Position numbers and translations under genes: made by a program
The notes under the pieces: model-generated
What the model was told of the DNA's origin: nothing
Databases searched by the model: none
The model's input: the letters and a program-made list of their open reading frames with translations, nothing else
Source: an uncultured Clostridia bacterium
GTDB lineage: Bacteria > Bacillota > Clostridia > UBA1381
Reading direction: 5' to 3'
NCBI GenBank assembly: GCA_934454145.1
Contig: CAKSFT010000003.1
Span: 205,445-269,444 of the forward strand
Length of the DNA: 64,000 nt
Shown: piece by piece, positions 25,216 through 34,858 of the stretch
Position numbering within the stretch: position 1 is the stretch's first letter
Layout: each line of letters starts with the position of its first letter

Positions 25216-25902
25216 ATGAATTATTTAATAGTAGTCGCTCATCCCGATGACGAGGTGCTTGGTGCGGGAGCCTCAATACATAAATTTGTAAACAACAATG
25301 ATACTGTTGATGTTTGTATAATGTCTTCCGAAGCAAAGGCAAGAGCTTTTCGTCCAGAAGATGAAAAATTAGAATCAGATTTGAATGAATCATCTAATAT
25401 TTTGGGAATACGAAATATTTATGAAGGCACATTCCCAAATATAGAAATGAATACCGAATCACATTTAAAATTGGTTCAGTTTATAGAAAAGGCGATTTTG
25501 GAGTCGAATGCCGATATTGTGATTACACACCATATGGCTGATACCAATAATGATCATATGCATACATCAATGGCTTGCCAAGAGGCTGTTCACCTATTTC
25601 AACGCAGAACTGATGTAAAACCATTGAGTGAATTTTGGTATATGGAAGTGTTGTCTGCAACTGAATGGTCATTAAATTCATCTATGAATAGATTTATGCC
25701 CAATATGTTTGTAGAAGTAGGCGATGAAGGCATAAACGCTAAAATTAAAGCATTATCAGCATATTCGGGTGTAATGAGACCATACCCACATCCGAGAAGT
25801 GAACAAGCAATAAGGGGATTGGCATCGTATAGAGGTGCGCAGGCAAATTGTAACTACGCAGAAGCATTTGAATGTGTATTCAGAAGGGTTGATAATATAT
25901 GA
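25216..25902 (+). CDS. PIG-L (LmbE-like) deacetylase
   Basis: 228 residues. The zinc site starts with AHPDDEVLGAGASIHKF and continues in HHMADTNNDHMHTS. The family deacetylates N-acetylglucosamine-containing substrates. Here it probably trims a sugar nucleotide or lipid-linked sugar. There is no signal peptide, so it acts in the cytosol. Overlaps the following gene by 4 nt. Confidence 0.88.
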   Translation: MNYLIVVAHPDDEVLGAGASIHKFVNNNDTVDVCIMSSEAKARAFRPEDEKLESDLNESSNILGIRNIYEGTFPNIEMNTESHLKLVQFIEKAILESNADIVITHHMADTNNDHMHTSMACQEAVHLFQRRTDVKPLSEFWYMEVLSATEWSLNSSMNRFMPNMFVEVGDEGINAKIKALSAYSGVMRPYPHPRSEQAIRGLASYRGAQANCNYAEAFECVFRRVDNI

Positions 25903-26600
25903 GTTTTACATACCGTTTATGTAAAAGAATTTTTGATATTGTTTGCTCGGTCTTGGGGCTTTTAGTTGCGAGTCCGATATTCATAGTTGCGGTTGTTGGT
26001 ATTTTAATATCAGATCCGGGACCAATACTATATGTTGCAGATCGTGTAGGGTATAAAAACAGGCACTTTAAAATGTATAAGTTTAGGTCAATGCGTGTGG
26101 ATAAAGAGGCAAACGAAAATAATTTTAAAGCTGACACTAACAGAATATTTTCGTTTGGTGCTTTTATGCGTGACACGAAAATCGACGAACTACCTCAGCT
26201 GATTAACCTGTTGAAAGGCGATATGTCGATTGTTGGTCCACGCCCTGCCTCAAGTGATCAGGTGGGTGTTGTCAGAAAAGGTAAATATGCAGCATGCTCA
26301 AGTGTAAAACCTGGTCTTACAAGCCCTTCTGCTCTTTATGATTATATTTATGGCGATACTGTAGAAGATGAAAAAGAGTATGAGGATAAAGTTTTACCTA
26401 CTCGTCTTGAACTTGATTTGTATTATGTGAACAATGCAAACATGCTTCTTGATATAAAAACAATATTTGACACCGCATTATGTATTATTAAGCAAATATT
26501 GAAAATAAGTTTGGATAAAAAGAAAGAAAGCCTTATCAGTTTGGTAAATAGTCCAAGCAAAAAGCAAATACCCTCAGTTACATATATCGGAGAAAAGTAA
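25899..26600 (+). CDS. Initiating phosphoglycosyltransferase (PglC/WcaJ catalytic type)
   Basis: 233 residues. The membrane re-entrant N-terminus (RIFDIVCSVLGLLVASPIF) is followed by KMYKFRSMRVD, the Asp-Glu catalytic pair in TKIDELPQL and the GDMSIVGPRP signature. It transfers a sugar-1-phosphate to undecaprenyl phosphate, the first step of repeat-unit synthesis. It lacks the multi-helix N-terminal domain of WcaJ/CpsE and is the small monotopic form. The sugar could be diNAcBac, FucNAc or similar; the sequence does not decide. Confidence 0.92.
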   Translation: MSFTYRLCKRIFDIVCSVLGLLVASPIFIVAVVGILISDPGPILYVADRVGYKNRHFKMYKFRSMRVDKEANENNFKADTNRIFSFGAFMRDTKIDELPQLINLLKGDMSIVGPRPASSDQVGVVRKGKYAACSSVKPGLTSPSALYDYIYGDTVEDEKEYEDKVLPTRLELDLYYVNNANMLLDIKTIFDTALCIIKQILKISLDKKKESLISLVNSPSKKQIPSVTYIGEK

Positions 26601-26601
26601 A

Positions 26602-27804
26602 ATGAAGTTATTGATAATAAGTCAGTATTACTATCCGGAACAATTTTTAATTAATGAAATTGCTCCGGAGCTGGCAAAAGACGGGCACGAAGTTACAGTG
26701 CTTACTGGGTTGCCCAATTATCCGGTAGGCAAAATATATGACGGATATACTCATAAAGAGAAACGGGTTGAGACAATTAAAGGTGTAAAAGTAATTCGGT
26801 GTTTTGAAATAGGACGACATCATTCACCGGTAACACTGATTTTGAATTACATAAGTTATATGTTTTCTGCATCTATGCGTGTTTGCAGGATAAACGAAAA
26901 ATTTGATGCAGTTTTTGTATATCAATTGTCGCCTGTTACAATGGCAATGCCTGCAATTAAGCTAAAGAAAAAACAAAAAATACCGATTTTATTGTACTGC
27001 CTGGATTTATGGCCGGAATCGGCCAAGGCTCACATGAAAAATGAAAATGGTGTTTTATACAAGGCTATACAGGCTATGTCAAAAAAAATATATGAGAGCT
27101 GCGACAAAATTGCTGTTACTTCTTTGCCTTTTGTCGATTATCTGCATAGAGAACATTCGGTAGAAAAAGAACGTTGTATCTATCTGCCCCAACACGCAGA
27201 TGATAAATATCTTAGCCTTGACCTTGACTCAGAGAATAATGGAATTGCTGACTTTATGTATGCAGGTAATTTAGGTGCCGGTCAACGTGTTGATGTTATA
27301 ATTCGTGCGGCAGCAATGCTTAGGGACAGAAAAGACTTTTTGATACATATTGTTGGATATGGCTCACAATACGCAGAATTAACCGAGCTTGCACAAAAAC
27401 TAAATATATCTGATAGAATTATTTTTTACGGTCAGCAACGTTCGGTTGATATGCCGAGTTTTTATAAGAAAGCTGATGTCCTGTTGCTGACTCTTAGGGG
27501 AAATAATTTCGTAGGCAATACAATGCCGGGAAAATTGCAAACGTACATGACTACCGGAAAACCAATTTTAGGTGCTATAAATGGAGCTTCTCAGCAAGTA
27601 ATCCGGGAGTCAGGCGCCGGAAAGTGTGTTGATTCCGGTGATTATAAGGGATTGGCTGGTATTATGCTTGAATACATAGAACACCCCTCTGATTTTCAAA
27701 CATGTGGAGCCGGTGCAAAGAAATATTTTGAAAAGAATTTTACAAAGAAGATTTTTATGGAACGACTGGAATGTGAACTTCAGAACTTAATAAAACACTC
27801 TTAG
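26602..27804 (+). CDS. GT4 glycosyltransferase, WbuB-like
   Basis: 400 residues, GT-B fold. The start MKLLIISQYYYPEQFLINEI and LPNYPVGKIYDGY are typical of the WbuB branch, which in E. coli O26 is linked to FucNAc transfer. The C-terminal nucleotide-sugar domain carries YAGNLGAGQRVDVIIRAA and GNTMPGKLQTYMTTGKPI. With CapE-F-G encoded in the same operon, L-FucNAc is a sensible donor, but that is inference. Confidence 0.88.
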   Translation: MKLLIISQYYYPEQFLINEIAPELAKDGHEVTVLTGLPNYPVGKIYDGYTHKEKRVETIKGVKVIRCFEIGRHHSPVTLILNYISYMFSASMRVCRINEKFDAVFVYQLSPVTMAMPAIKLKKKQKIPILLYCLDLWPESAKAHMKNENGVLYKAIQAMSKKIYESCDKIAVTSLPFVDYLHREHSVEKERCIYLPQHADDKYLSLDLDSENNGIADFMYAGNLGAGQRVDVIIRAAAMLRDRKDFLIHIVGYGSQYAELTELAQKLNISDRIIFYGQQRSVDMPSFYKKADVLLLTLRGNNFVGNTMPGKLQTYMTTGKPILGAINGASQQVIRESGAGKCVDSGDYKGLAGIMLEYIEHPSDFQTCGAGAKKYFEKNFTKKIFMERLECELQNLIKHS

Positions 27805-27816
27805 GAGATGTGAAGA

Positions 27817-28836
27817 ATGAACTTTAAAAAGGTCTTTAATGGACGTGCTTTATATGTTGAAACAAATAAAATATGGGTTGCAAAAGGTATGAAATTTTGG
27901 GCGATTGATTACTCCGGAAATCGTGTGTCCCGAAAGTACAGCATAGGAAACTTTATTCAAAAGATACTTTCTTGCAATCGTATGTCGCGACAATTATTGC
28001 GCGAAGGAATTCATCACATTGTTGTTTTACCAAACAACAATATTATTGCAACCACAAAAAAGAAAACTTTTGTAGTTGATAGAAACGGGAAAATTATAAA
28101 TATATTTGCAGGGTATCGTGGGAATAAACCCGGTACACAGGGTGTCTGTGTAACCCCGAATGGTTCTGTGTTTTTTGGTGAATATACATTAAATCCTCAG
28201 CGCAGCCACGGAAGTACTCTTTACAGAAGTATAGATGGCGGTTTGAGTTTTCAAGCAGTATATGAATTTGGCAAGAATGAAGTAAGACATATTCATTTTA
28301 TAAAATACGATCCTTTTGAAAAATGTCTATGGATGGGAACCGGAGATCGTGATTTTGAATGCAAGCTTTTAAGAAGTGATGACAATGGTGATACATGGTA
28401 TGTGGTTGGTGAAGGAAATCAAGATTGGAGGGCAATAGGCATTTGTTTTCAAAAAAACTATATTATCTGGGGAACCGATGCTGGTAGCGTACCGGATCAA
28501 AACCACATTATCCGCTTGGATCGCCAAACGAAAAATATTGAAATTGTTGCAAATGCTGAGGGACCGTGCCATGGTTGCGGAAGCTTTAAAGATGGCAGAG
28601 TTTTCATCAGCACCGGTGTGGAAGGCGGAGAAAACGAAAAAGACCGTTTTGCCAGGTTGAAATATGTTGATAACACTGTAATTCAAAATATATTTATGCT
28701 AAAAAAAGACCTCCTCCCTCTCATTCTCCAATATGGAGTTATGCGGTTTCCTGCCGGGACTGAGAATACAAATAAGGTTATATTTACGGCTATGGGATTA
28801 ATACATGGTGGAGAAACTGTATTTATACAAAAATAA
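27817..28836 (+). CDS. Beta-propeller-like protein with BNR-type repeats, EPS locus
   Basis: 339 residues, no signal peptide or membrane helix. Asp-box-like motifs recur (RSIDGGLSF, RSDDNGDTW), as in sialidase-type propellers, along with short WMGTGD and WGTDAG strands. The catalytic Arg triad of sialidases cannot be recognised. It may be a cytosolic scaffold or a sugar-binding or lyase-like enzyme for repeat-unit synthesis. AGGAGATG precedes the start; 12 nt after the glycosyltransferase. Confidence 0.65.
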   Translation: MNFKKVFNGRALYVETNKIWVAKGMKFWAIDYSGNRVSRKYSIGNFIQKILSCNRMSRQLLREGIHHIVVLPNNNIIATTKKKTFVVDRNGKIINIFAGYRGNKPGTQGVCVTPNGSVFFGEYTLNPQRSHGSTLYRSIDGGLSFQAVYEFGKNEVRHIHFIKYDPFEKCLWMGTGDRDFECKLLRSDDNGDTWYVVGEGNQDWRAIGICFQKNYIIWGTDAGSVPDQNHIIRLDRQTKNIEIVANAEGPCHGCGSFKDGRVFISTGVEGGENEKDRFARLKYVDNTVIQNIFMLKKDLLPLILQYGVMRFPAGTENTNKVIFTAMGLIHGGETVFIQK

Positions 28837-28856
28837 TGGAAAGGAAATAAACGTTC

Positions 28857-30035
28857 ATGGATACAACAAATACATCGCATTATTTTGGAAAACGGATATT
28901 GCTTATTGATGGCGGCTCCAGACAAGTGCTGCCTATGATTAAAGGTTTTCATAATTTAGGATGCACCGTTACTGTTTATTGTAACAGTAAATTAGATGTT
29001 GGCTATGTATATAAATATACAGATAATGCCATTCTTCGTAAATTTGATCCCTCTGATAAAGAAGCCTCAAGCAATTCAATTATTAGTGAGATTAAGACTC
29101 GTAATTATGATGTTGTTATTCCGATGAACGATTTTGCTGCACTTATACTGGCAGAAAACAAAGAAGAATTAAGTCAATATGCGATTATATATGTTAATGA
29201 TTGGGACATTTATCGTATGGCATATGACAAAATTAATACAATGAAAGTATGCATGGAAAATAATATCCCTTGCCCCAAAACCGCTATAATCCGTAACATA
29301 GACGAAATTGATTACGCCGAATGGAAGTTTCCTCTTGTTATAAAGCCCAGAAGCAGTTATGGAGCAAACGGATTTAATATCGTGAATACTCCTGCTGAGC
29401 TTTCAGCGCATTTTTCGCAGACAGAAAAGAAATTTGGCCCTTCCTTAGTGCAAGAATACATAGAACAGGATAATAAACAATATCAGGTTGAGATGATTAT
29501 GGATGACTACGGCAATTGCAAGACTATCGTTATAATGGATAAAGTCAGGTGGTATCCGATTAATGGCGGTTCAAGCACTATGAATGTAGCAATTCATGAT
29601 AATGAAATTAAAAATAGTTGCATTGAGCTTTTAAGAAAAATCAAGTGGCATGGGTATGCATCTCTTGATCTCATTAGGGACAGCAAAGATGGGAAAGCCA
29701 AAATTCTTGAAATAAATCCTCGTATAAACGGTACAGCTAAGTTATGTTTTGCCTTAGGTATCGACCTAAGCAAAATGATTCTTGACGATTGTTTTGGGAA
29801 TGAAATAACAGAATTTCCTGATTATAATGACGGAATTTGTCTTAGGTACTTTCATATGGATTTATTATGGTTTTTAAAATCAAAAAATCGTTTTAAGGCA
29901 AAACCGTCGTGGTTTTCATTTAAAAATACTGTAGATGAGATATTTGGTTTTGATGACTTAAAACCTGCTATTGTATACTCAATTACAGCATTTAAGAAAC
30001 TAATAAACGATAAAAATAAACGAGGGATAAATTAG
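28857..30035 (+). CDS. ATP-grasp ligase
   Basis: 392 residues. The N-terminal pre-grasp domain (RILLIDGGSRQVLPMIKGF) precedes the ATP-grasp fold with FPLVIKPRSSYGANGF, SLVQEYIEQDNKQYQ and the metal site ILEINPRINGTAK. Members in polysaccharide loci join an amino acid or acyl group to an amino sugar with ATP. A product with an amide-linked substituent on the repeat unit is therefore possible. Substrates unknown. The start follows GGAAAGGAAAT. Confidence 0.88.
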   Translation: MDTTNTSHYFGKRILLIDGGSRQVLPMIKGFHNLGCTVTVYCNSKLDVGYVYKYTDNAILRKFDPSDKEASSNSIISEIKTRNYDVVIPMNDFAALILAENKEELSQYAIIYVNDWDIYRMAYDKINTMKVCMENNIPCPKTAIIRNIDEIDYAEWKFPLVIKPRSSYGANGFNIVNTPAELSAHFSQTEKKFGPSLVQEYIEQDNKQYQVEMIMDDYGNCKTIVIMDKVRWYPINGGSSTMNVAIHDNEIKNSCIELLRKIKWHGYASLDLIRDSKDGKAKILEINPRINGTAKLCFALGIDLSKMILDDCFGNEITEFPDYNDGICLRYFHMDLLWFLKSKNRFKAKPSWFSFKNTVDEIFGFDDLKPAIVYSITAFKKLINDKNKRGIN

Positions 30036-30036
30036 T

Positions 30037-31056
30037 ATGGAAACTTGTTGTAATAAAAAAACAGAATATAATTTGGTTGATATATTCAAACTGATATGCG
30101 CTGTATTAGTTGTAATTATACATACCAAACCATTTGAAAGTGTGTTTTGGATTGATGCTGCTATTGGTATCGTAACAAGATTTGCTGTACCGTATTTTTT
30201 TACCTCCTCCTCATATTTTCTATTTAAAAAAATATTAGGTTCGGAGAATAAAGAAAAAATATATATTCAGTATTTCAAACGGTTGATAAGGTTTTATCTT
30301 GTTTGGTACATCGCATTTAACACGGTATCATTTTTCAAAGGATATATATATCACCCTGTTGAGTATATAAAGCAGTTTGCTTTCAGCACAAACGGCAGCC
30401 CTTTATGGTTTCTTTGTGCATTAATATGGGCATCTCTATTTGTGTATTTATTATCTAATAAGATAAATAAAAAAGCAATTATGGTGATAGCTGCATTGAG
30501 TTGGATAGTTGGATATATATTTTCCACATTAAGAGTTTTATTTGTGGGCAACTATTTTTTCGACTTAGTAAACAACTCTGTAATTAGCTTTATTGGCACA
30601 CAAAATGGACTATTTTTTGCATTCCCATATGTAGCGATGGGAGCATTACTTGCGGAGAGCACTATAACAAAAGCAAACAAACTAAACGCTATAGGAATAT
30701 TGTGTTCTATGCTTTTATTGAGTTTAGAATCAATAGTAGCCGTAATGGTCTTGCATGCAGATTTGACTTTTTTATGGCTGTCTGCATTACCTTTAGCATA
30801 TTTCACGATAAAATTTACACTGACAAATAATTTGAATATAAATATAGATTTTTACGTTGTCAGAAAAGTGAGTACTTTGCTATATGTAACGCATGTTATG
30901 TTTATGCAGTCGGTGAAATTTGTAATAATGAGATTTGAGGTAAATGATCCTTATAATTTATGGTGTTTTGTAGGAACATTAAGTGTTTCACTTCTTTGTT
31001 CTTACTTATTGGTAAGACTTTCTAAAAGATGCAGCTTAATAAAATATGTTATGTGA
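30037..31056 (+). CDS. Membrane acyltransferase (acyltransferase family 3)
   Basis: 339 residues with about ten membrane helices. LVDIFKLICAVLVVIIHTKPF at the N-terminus holds the family His (IIHTK). The protein likely O-acetylates the polysaccharide across the membrane, like OafA/WecH. Starts one nt after the ATP-grasp stop codon region, so translation is coupled. Confidence 0.88.
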   Translation: METCCNKKTEYNLVDIFKLICAVLVVIIHTKPFESVFWIDAAIGIVTRFAVPYFFTSSSYFLFKKILGSENKEKIYIQYFKRLIRFYLVWYIAFNTVSFFKGYIYHPVEYIKQFAFSTNGSPLWFLCALIWASLFVYLLSNKINKKAIMVIAALSWIVGYIFSTLRVLFVGNYFFDLVNNSVISFIGTQNGLFFAFPYVAMGALLAESTITKANKLNAIGILCSMLLLSLESIVAVMVLHADLTFLWLSALPLAYFTIKFTLTNNLNINIDFYVVRKVSTLLYVTHVMFMQSVKFVIMRFEVNDPYNLWCFVGTLSVSLLCSYLLVRLSKRCSLIKYVM

Positions 31057-31065
31057 GGTTAAACA

Positions 31066-32280
31066 ATGCGAGTTTTTATGATCAACTCTTTTTTCAGCGT
31101 TGGCGGTCCGCCAAGAATTGTTAAAGGCATATATGATGTTTTAAAGGAAAATAATGATTTGTGTATTCTTGCTGCGGCACGAGAAAAGATAATTGATAGT
31201 ATGCATACAACGAGAATAGGAACAAAAATTACTGCTTATCGCTGTGCCATTTTAGCTCGCATTTTTGACTCCGAAGGATTTAATGCAAAAAAACCCACTG
31301 AACAGTTGATAAAGCAAATAAAAGAGTATAATCCGGATATTATACACTTGCATAATCTTCATGGATATTACATTAATGTAGAAATCTTATTTGATTTTTT
31401 GAAAAAATACAAAAAACCTGTGATATGGACATTGCATGATTGCTGGTCGGTTACAGGACATTGCGTGCATTTCGATTATATCGGTTGTGATAAATGGAAA
31501 AAAGGATGTAACAAGTGTATCCAAAAAAAGGAATACCCGACCAGTGTATTTTTTGATAATTCGGCTGAAAATTACAAAAGGAAAAAAGCTGCTTTTACAG
31601 GTGTGCAAAATATGACATTAGTTCCGGTTTCAAAATGGCTGGAAGGTATAATAAAAAAATCATATTTGTCCGAATATCCTACGAATGTAATATATAATGG
31701 TTTGGATCTAAAACACTTCAAGCCTACGGCAAATACAATAAAATCAGCTTACGGTATAAAAAATAAAATTATGATTCTTGGAGTTGCTCAAAATTGGAGC
31801 AAGAAGAAAGGATTTAACGATTTTATTAAACTCAGTTCATTGTTGAATATGGATAAATATGCAATAGTTCTGGTTGGAGTACCCAAATCGCTGCAGAAAA
31901 AAGTACCACACAACATCATTTGTGTAGATCAGACTAACAGCACAACGGAATTGGCGCAGTTTTATAGTGCAGCAGATTTGTTTTTAAATTTATCTTATGA
32001 GGAAACCTTTGGTTTGGTAACTGCCGAGGCATTGGCCTGTGGTACGCCGGCTATTGTATATAACAGAACCGCAGTACCGGAAATAATCGACGAATCATGC
32101 GGCATTGTTGTTGAAGCTGGAAACATAAAGCTACTGAAAAAAATAATTACAGATGAAAAATGGAGAGCTATCGAATCTAATAACTGTGTTGAGCGTGCAA
32201 AACAGTATGAAGATAAGATCCAGTACTGCAAATACATCAAACTTTATAAAAAAATCTTAGAAGAAGGTGAAACGCTTTGA
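31066..32280 (+). CDS. GT4 glycosyltransferase, WcaC-like with Cys cluster
   Basis: 404 residues, GT-B. After HLHNLHGYYINVEIL comes the conserved stretch TLHDCWSVTGHC...GCDKWKKGCNKC, with four Cys, seen in a colanic-acid-type subgroup. The donor-binding end has YEETFGLVTAEALACGTPAI with the E-x7-E element. Donor and linkage unknown. Overlaps the next gene by 4 nt. Confidence 0.87.
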   Translation: MRVFMINSFFSVGGPPRIVKGIYDVLKENNDLCILAAAREKIIDSMHTTRIGTKITAYRCAILARIFDSEGFNAKKPTEQLIKQIKEYNPDIIHLHNLHGYYINVEILFDFLKKYKKPVIWTLHDCWSVTGHCVHFDYIGCDKWKKGCNKCIQKKEYPTSVFFDNSAENYKRKKAAFTGVQNMTLVPVSKWLEGIIKKSYLSEYPTNVIYNGLDLKHFKPTANTIKSAYGIKNKIMILGVAQNWSKKKGFNDFIKLSSLLNMDKYAIVLVGVPKSLQKKVPHNIICVDQTNSTTELAQFYSAADLFLNLSYEETFGLVTAEALACGTPAIVYNRTAVPEIIDESCGIVVEAGNIKLLKKIITDEKWRAIESNNCVERAKQYEDKIQYCKYIKLYKKILEEGETL

Positions 32281-33374
32281 AGGCTTTGTTTTTAAACAAC
32301 ATTCCATCTCCATATAGAATAAATTTTTTTAATGAATTGGGCAAATATTGCGATTTGACAGTATTATTTGAACGTCATTCAGCTTCAGATCGCGATAAAC
32401 GCTGGCAATCTGACAATTATAAAAACTTTGAAGCAGTTTTTTTAAAAGGAAAGGCTATTGGAGCTGATGGCAGTTTATCACTTGAATATAGAAAATATTT
32501 TAAAAAAAAATCGTTTGATATTGTAGTATTAGCAGGATACTCTTCCCCCACCGGAATATTGGCATTTTTACATTGTAAAATTCATGGTATACCATATATT
32601 GTGTCTTCCGACGGGGCGTTTGAGAGAAAAGAATCATTTTTAAAACATTCTTTCAAAAAGCTGCTGCTTTCAAAGGCTGTTGCCGGTATCGGAACAACAG
32701 ATGAAACATTGAGATATCTAAATAGCTACAATGTGGTTCGCACATATAAATACCCGTTTACATCACTTTTTAAGAGTGATCTTTTAAAAAGCATACCAAC
32801 TGAATCAGAAAAAGATAATTTACGAAAAAAACTCAAAATACCTGAGAAAAAAATCGTATTATCTGTAGGGCAATTTATATACAGAAAAGGCTACGATATT
32901 TTGATAAAAGCATTCTTAAAAATCAAAAATGCTGATATTGGATTATATATAATAGGCGGTACGCCCACACAAGAATATGTAGAATTGAGAGGAAACAATA
33001 AAAATATTCACTTTGTTGATTTTATGTCTAAAAACAAACTAAAGGAATATTATGAGGTCGCAGATCTCTTTGTATTACCAACTCGAGAAGATATTTGGGG
33101 ATTGGTTATCAACGAGGCAATGGCCTGTGCCTTGCCGGTCATAACGACAGATAGGTGTGGCGCAGGAATGGAGCTTGTCAAAAACGAGGAAAACGGTTTC
33201 TTTGTTCACAGCGAGGATATCGAAGAATTATACAAGCGAATAAATACAATTATAGAAAATCCAATATTACAGAAAACAATGAGTGCAAAGAGTCTGAATA
33301 TTATTCAAGATTTCACGATAGAAAAAATGGCAGAAAGACATATGGAAATATTTCAGCAGCTTTGCAAAAAATAA
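32277..33374 (+). CDS. GT4 glycosyltransferase
   Basis: 365 residues, GT-B. The C-terminal half is diagnostic: LSVGQFIYRKGYDILIKAF, then LPTREDIWGLVINEAMAC and LPVITTDRCGAGMELV. Start is an overlapping TTG at 32277 (AGAAGGTGA upstream). It probably adds one residue of the repeat unit on the cytosolic face. Confidence 0.88.
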   Translation: MKALFLNNIPSPYRINFFNELGKYCDLTVLFERHSASDRDKRWQSDNYKNFEAVFLKGKAIGADGSLSLEYRKYFKKKSFDIVVLAGYSSPTGILAFLHCKIHGIPYIVSSDGAFERKESFLKHSFKKLLLSKAVAGIGTTDETLRYLNSYNVVRTYKYPFTSLFKSDLLKSIPTESEKDNLRKKLKIPEKKIVLSVGQFIYRKGYDILIKAFLKIKNADIGLYIIGGTPTQEYVELRGNNKNIHFVDFMSKNKLKEYYEVADLFVLPTREDIWGLVINEAMACALPVITTDRCGAGMELVKNEENGFFVHSEDIEELYKRINTIIENPILQKTMSAKSLNIIQDFTIEKMAERHMEIFQQLCKK

Positions 33375-33391
33375 AAAAGTTGGGACCGATT

Positions 33392-34858
33392 ATGATTAAA
33401 CAAAGTACATACAAGTTGAATATGCTTGAAATTGAACAAGTTATTGCACAGATTTACATATACTTGTTGCCTTTTCGTATGATATCACAATTCGCATTTA
33501 TAAAGAATCTGGTTGGTGTGTGTGCGCTTTATATTGATTTTGTATTCCACATGATCGGTTTGATGTTATGGATATGCAATAGCAAAGGAAATTTAAAAGC
33601 GGAAAGCGGAGAAAATCAATATCTTATAAATGATTTTTTAAAGCTAATTATATGGTTGAATACATCTTCTATCATAATGGCATTTTTTATTCAATCGAAA
33701 TATGGAAATATTGGAAACGATAATGCTTTCGGTGCTGTTATAGGTATGATTATATATTTCTTCCAATATGCTCTTATGCTTTTATATAATATGAGGGTTC
33801 TAACTATATTAGAAAAAGAAAAAATCCATTTGATTTTTCACCGTTTATGCACTGTATTATTGATAATTGGATATACGCAGGTGCTTGTGATGAATGGTAT
33901 CGGTGGTGGAATATATGATAGGTTAAACTTCATGGGGATTCTTAATAATTCATCACACCTACCCAAGCTATGTTTGACCGGTTCTGAGGGGGCAGCAGCA
34001 GGCAATATTATTTCCATATTGGTAATGCCGGTACTATTATCTGATATACTCATCGGACAGAATATTAAGTCTAATGTCATAAAAATAATTTTGTGGCTAA
34101 TACCACTATACTTCACCAACAGTTCAACGGCATATATTCTGTTTGCAATTGAAATGATGGTGTTTTTAGCACTAATGGCTTTTGAGAAAAAACAAATAGT
34201 TTTACTGTTGAAGGTGCTAACCGTAACTTTAATATTGGTTTTGGTTTTAGGAATAATATTAAAGTCTTTAGGGCTTTTAACAAGTGAAATCTTTGAAGAA
34301 GTAAACTATCTTCTTTTTGAAAAAGCGACAGATACAGAGAATGGTTCCACTATTTCAAGGACTGTACCTCTTTTGGTTAACTGGGGAGCTTTTAAGGAAT
34401 ATCCCATTTTGGGAGTTGGAAATGGGCTGCAAGGATATTTTTATGAAAAATACTTTCCTACTTCAGCATTTCATGTTGCCGGTTCGGATGTTACCGAATT
34501 TTTAAAAACAAGCAAAAACGGTATCAGTAATGGCGGAGTGTTTTTCCCTTCTTTACTGTCCGGCTACGGAATAATCGGCTGTATATTAATTGTTAAGTTT
34601 ATAATAAAAACAATTTATGTTGCTAACTTTAAAAAGCATAAAATAAACAATTTCTTTTATATGTGGATATTGGCAGGAATTGCATTTATCATAACCGGAT
34701 TTCAAGGAGACATGTATGGAAGATATTATGCTTGGTTTATGATAAGTTTGCCATTTATATCAGCCTCAAAAAAGGAGAAAATACAAGATGATTACATTAC
34801 CAATATCAATTTTGATACCTACAATGAACAGACCGGAAACATTAAAGAAAACGCTTGA
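33392..34858 (+). CDS. O-antigen/EPS polymerase (Wzy-type)
   Basis: 488 residues from the ATG at 33392; the longer in-frame reading from 33155 lies inside the previous glycosyltransferase. About ten to twelve membrane helices and a large outside loop (~300-385) with RTVPLLVNWGAFKEYPILGV, a pattern of the O-antigen ligase/Wzy family. It would link lipid-bound repeat units outside the membrane. Together with the Wzx and Wzz genes this shows a Wzx/Wzy-dependent route. The 3' end overlaps the next gene by 71 nt. Confidence 0.85.
   Translation: MIKQSTYKLNMLEIEQVIAQIYIYLLPFRMISQFAFIKNLVGVCALYIDFVFHMIGLMLWICNSKGNLKAESGENQYLINDFLKLIIWLNTSSIIMAFFIQSKYGNIGNDNAFGAVIGMIIYFFQYALMLLYNMRVLTILEKEKIHLIFHRLCTVLLIIGYTQVLVMNGIGGGIYDRLNFMGILNNSSHLPKLCLTGSEGAAAGNIISILVMPVLLSDILIGQNIKSNVIKIILWLIPLYFTNSSTAYILFAIEMMVFLALMAFEKKQIVLLLKVLTVTLILVLVLGIILKSLGLLTSEIFEEVNYLLFEKATDTENGSTISRTVPLLVNWGAFKEYPILGVGNGLQGYFYEKYFPTSAFHVAGSDVTEFLKTSKNGISNGGVFFPSLLSGYGIIGCILIVKFIIKTIYVANFKKHKINNFFYMWILAGIAFIITGFQGDMYGRYYAWFMISLPFISASKKEKIQDDYITNINFDTYNEQTGNIKENA

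Noticed and set aside
33155..33391. N-terminal extension of the polymerase frame
   Set aside because: The extension is an out-of-frame reading of the preceding glycosyltransferase and is hydrophilic, unlike a polymerase.
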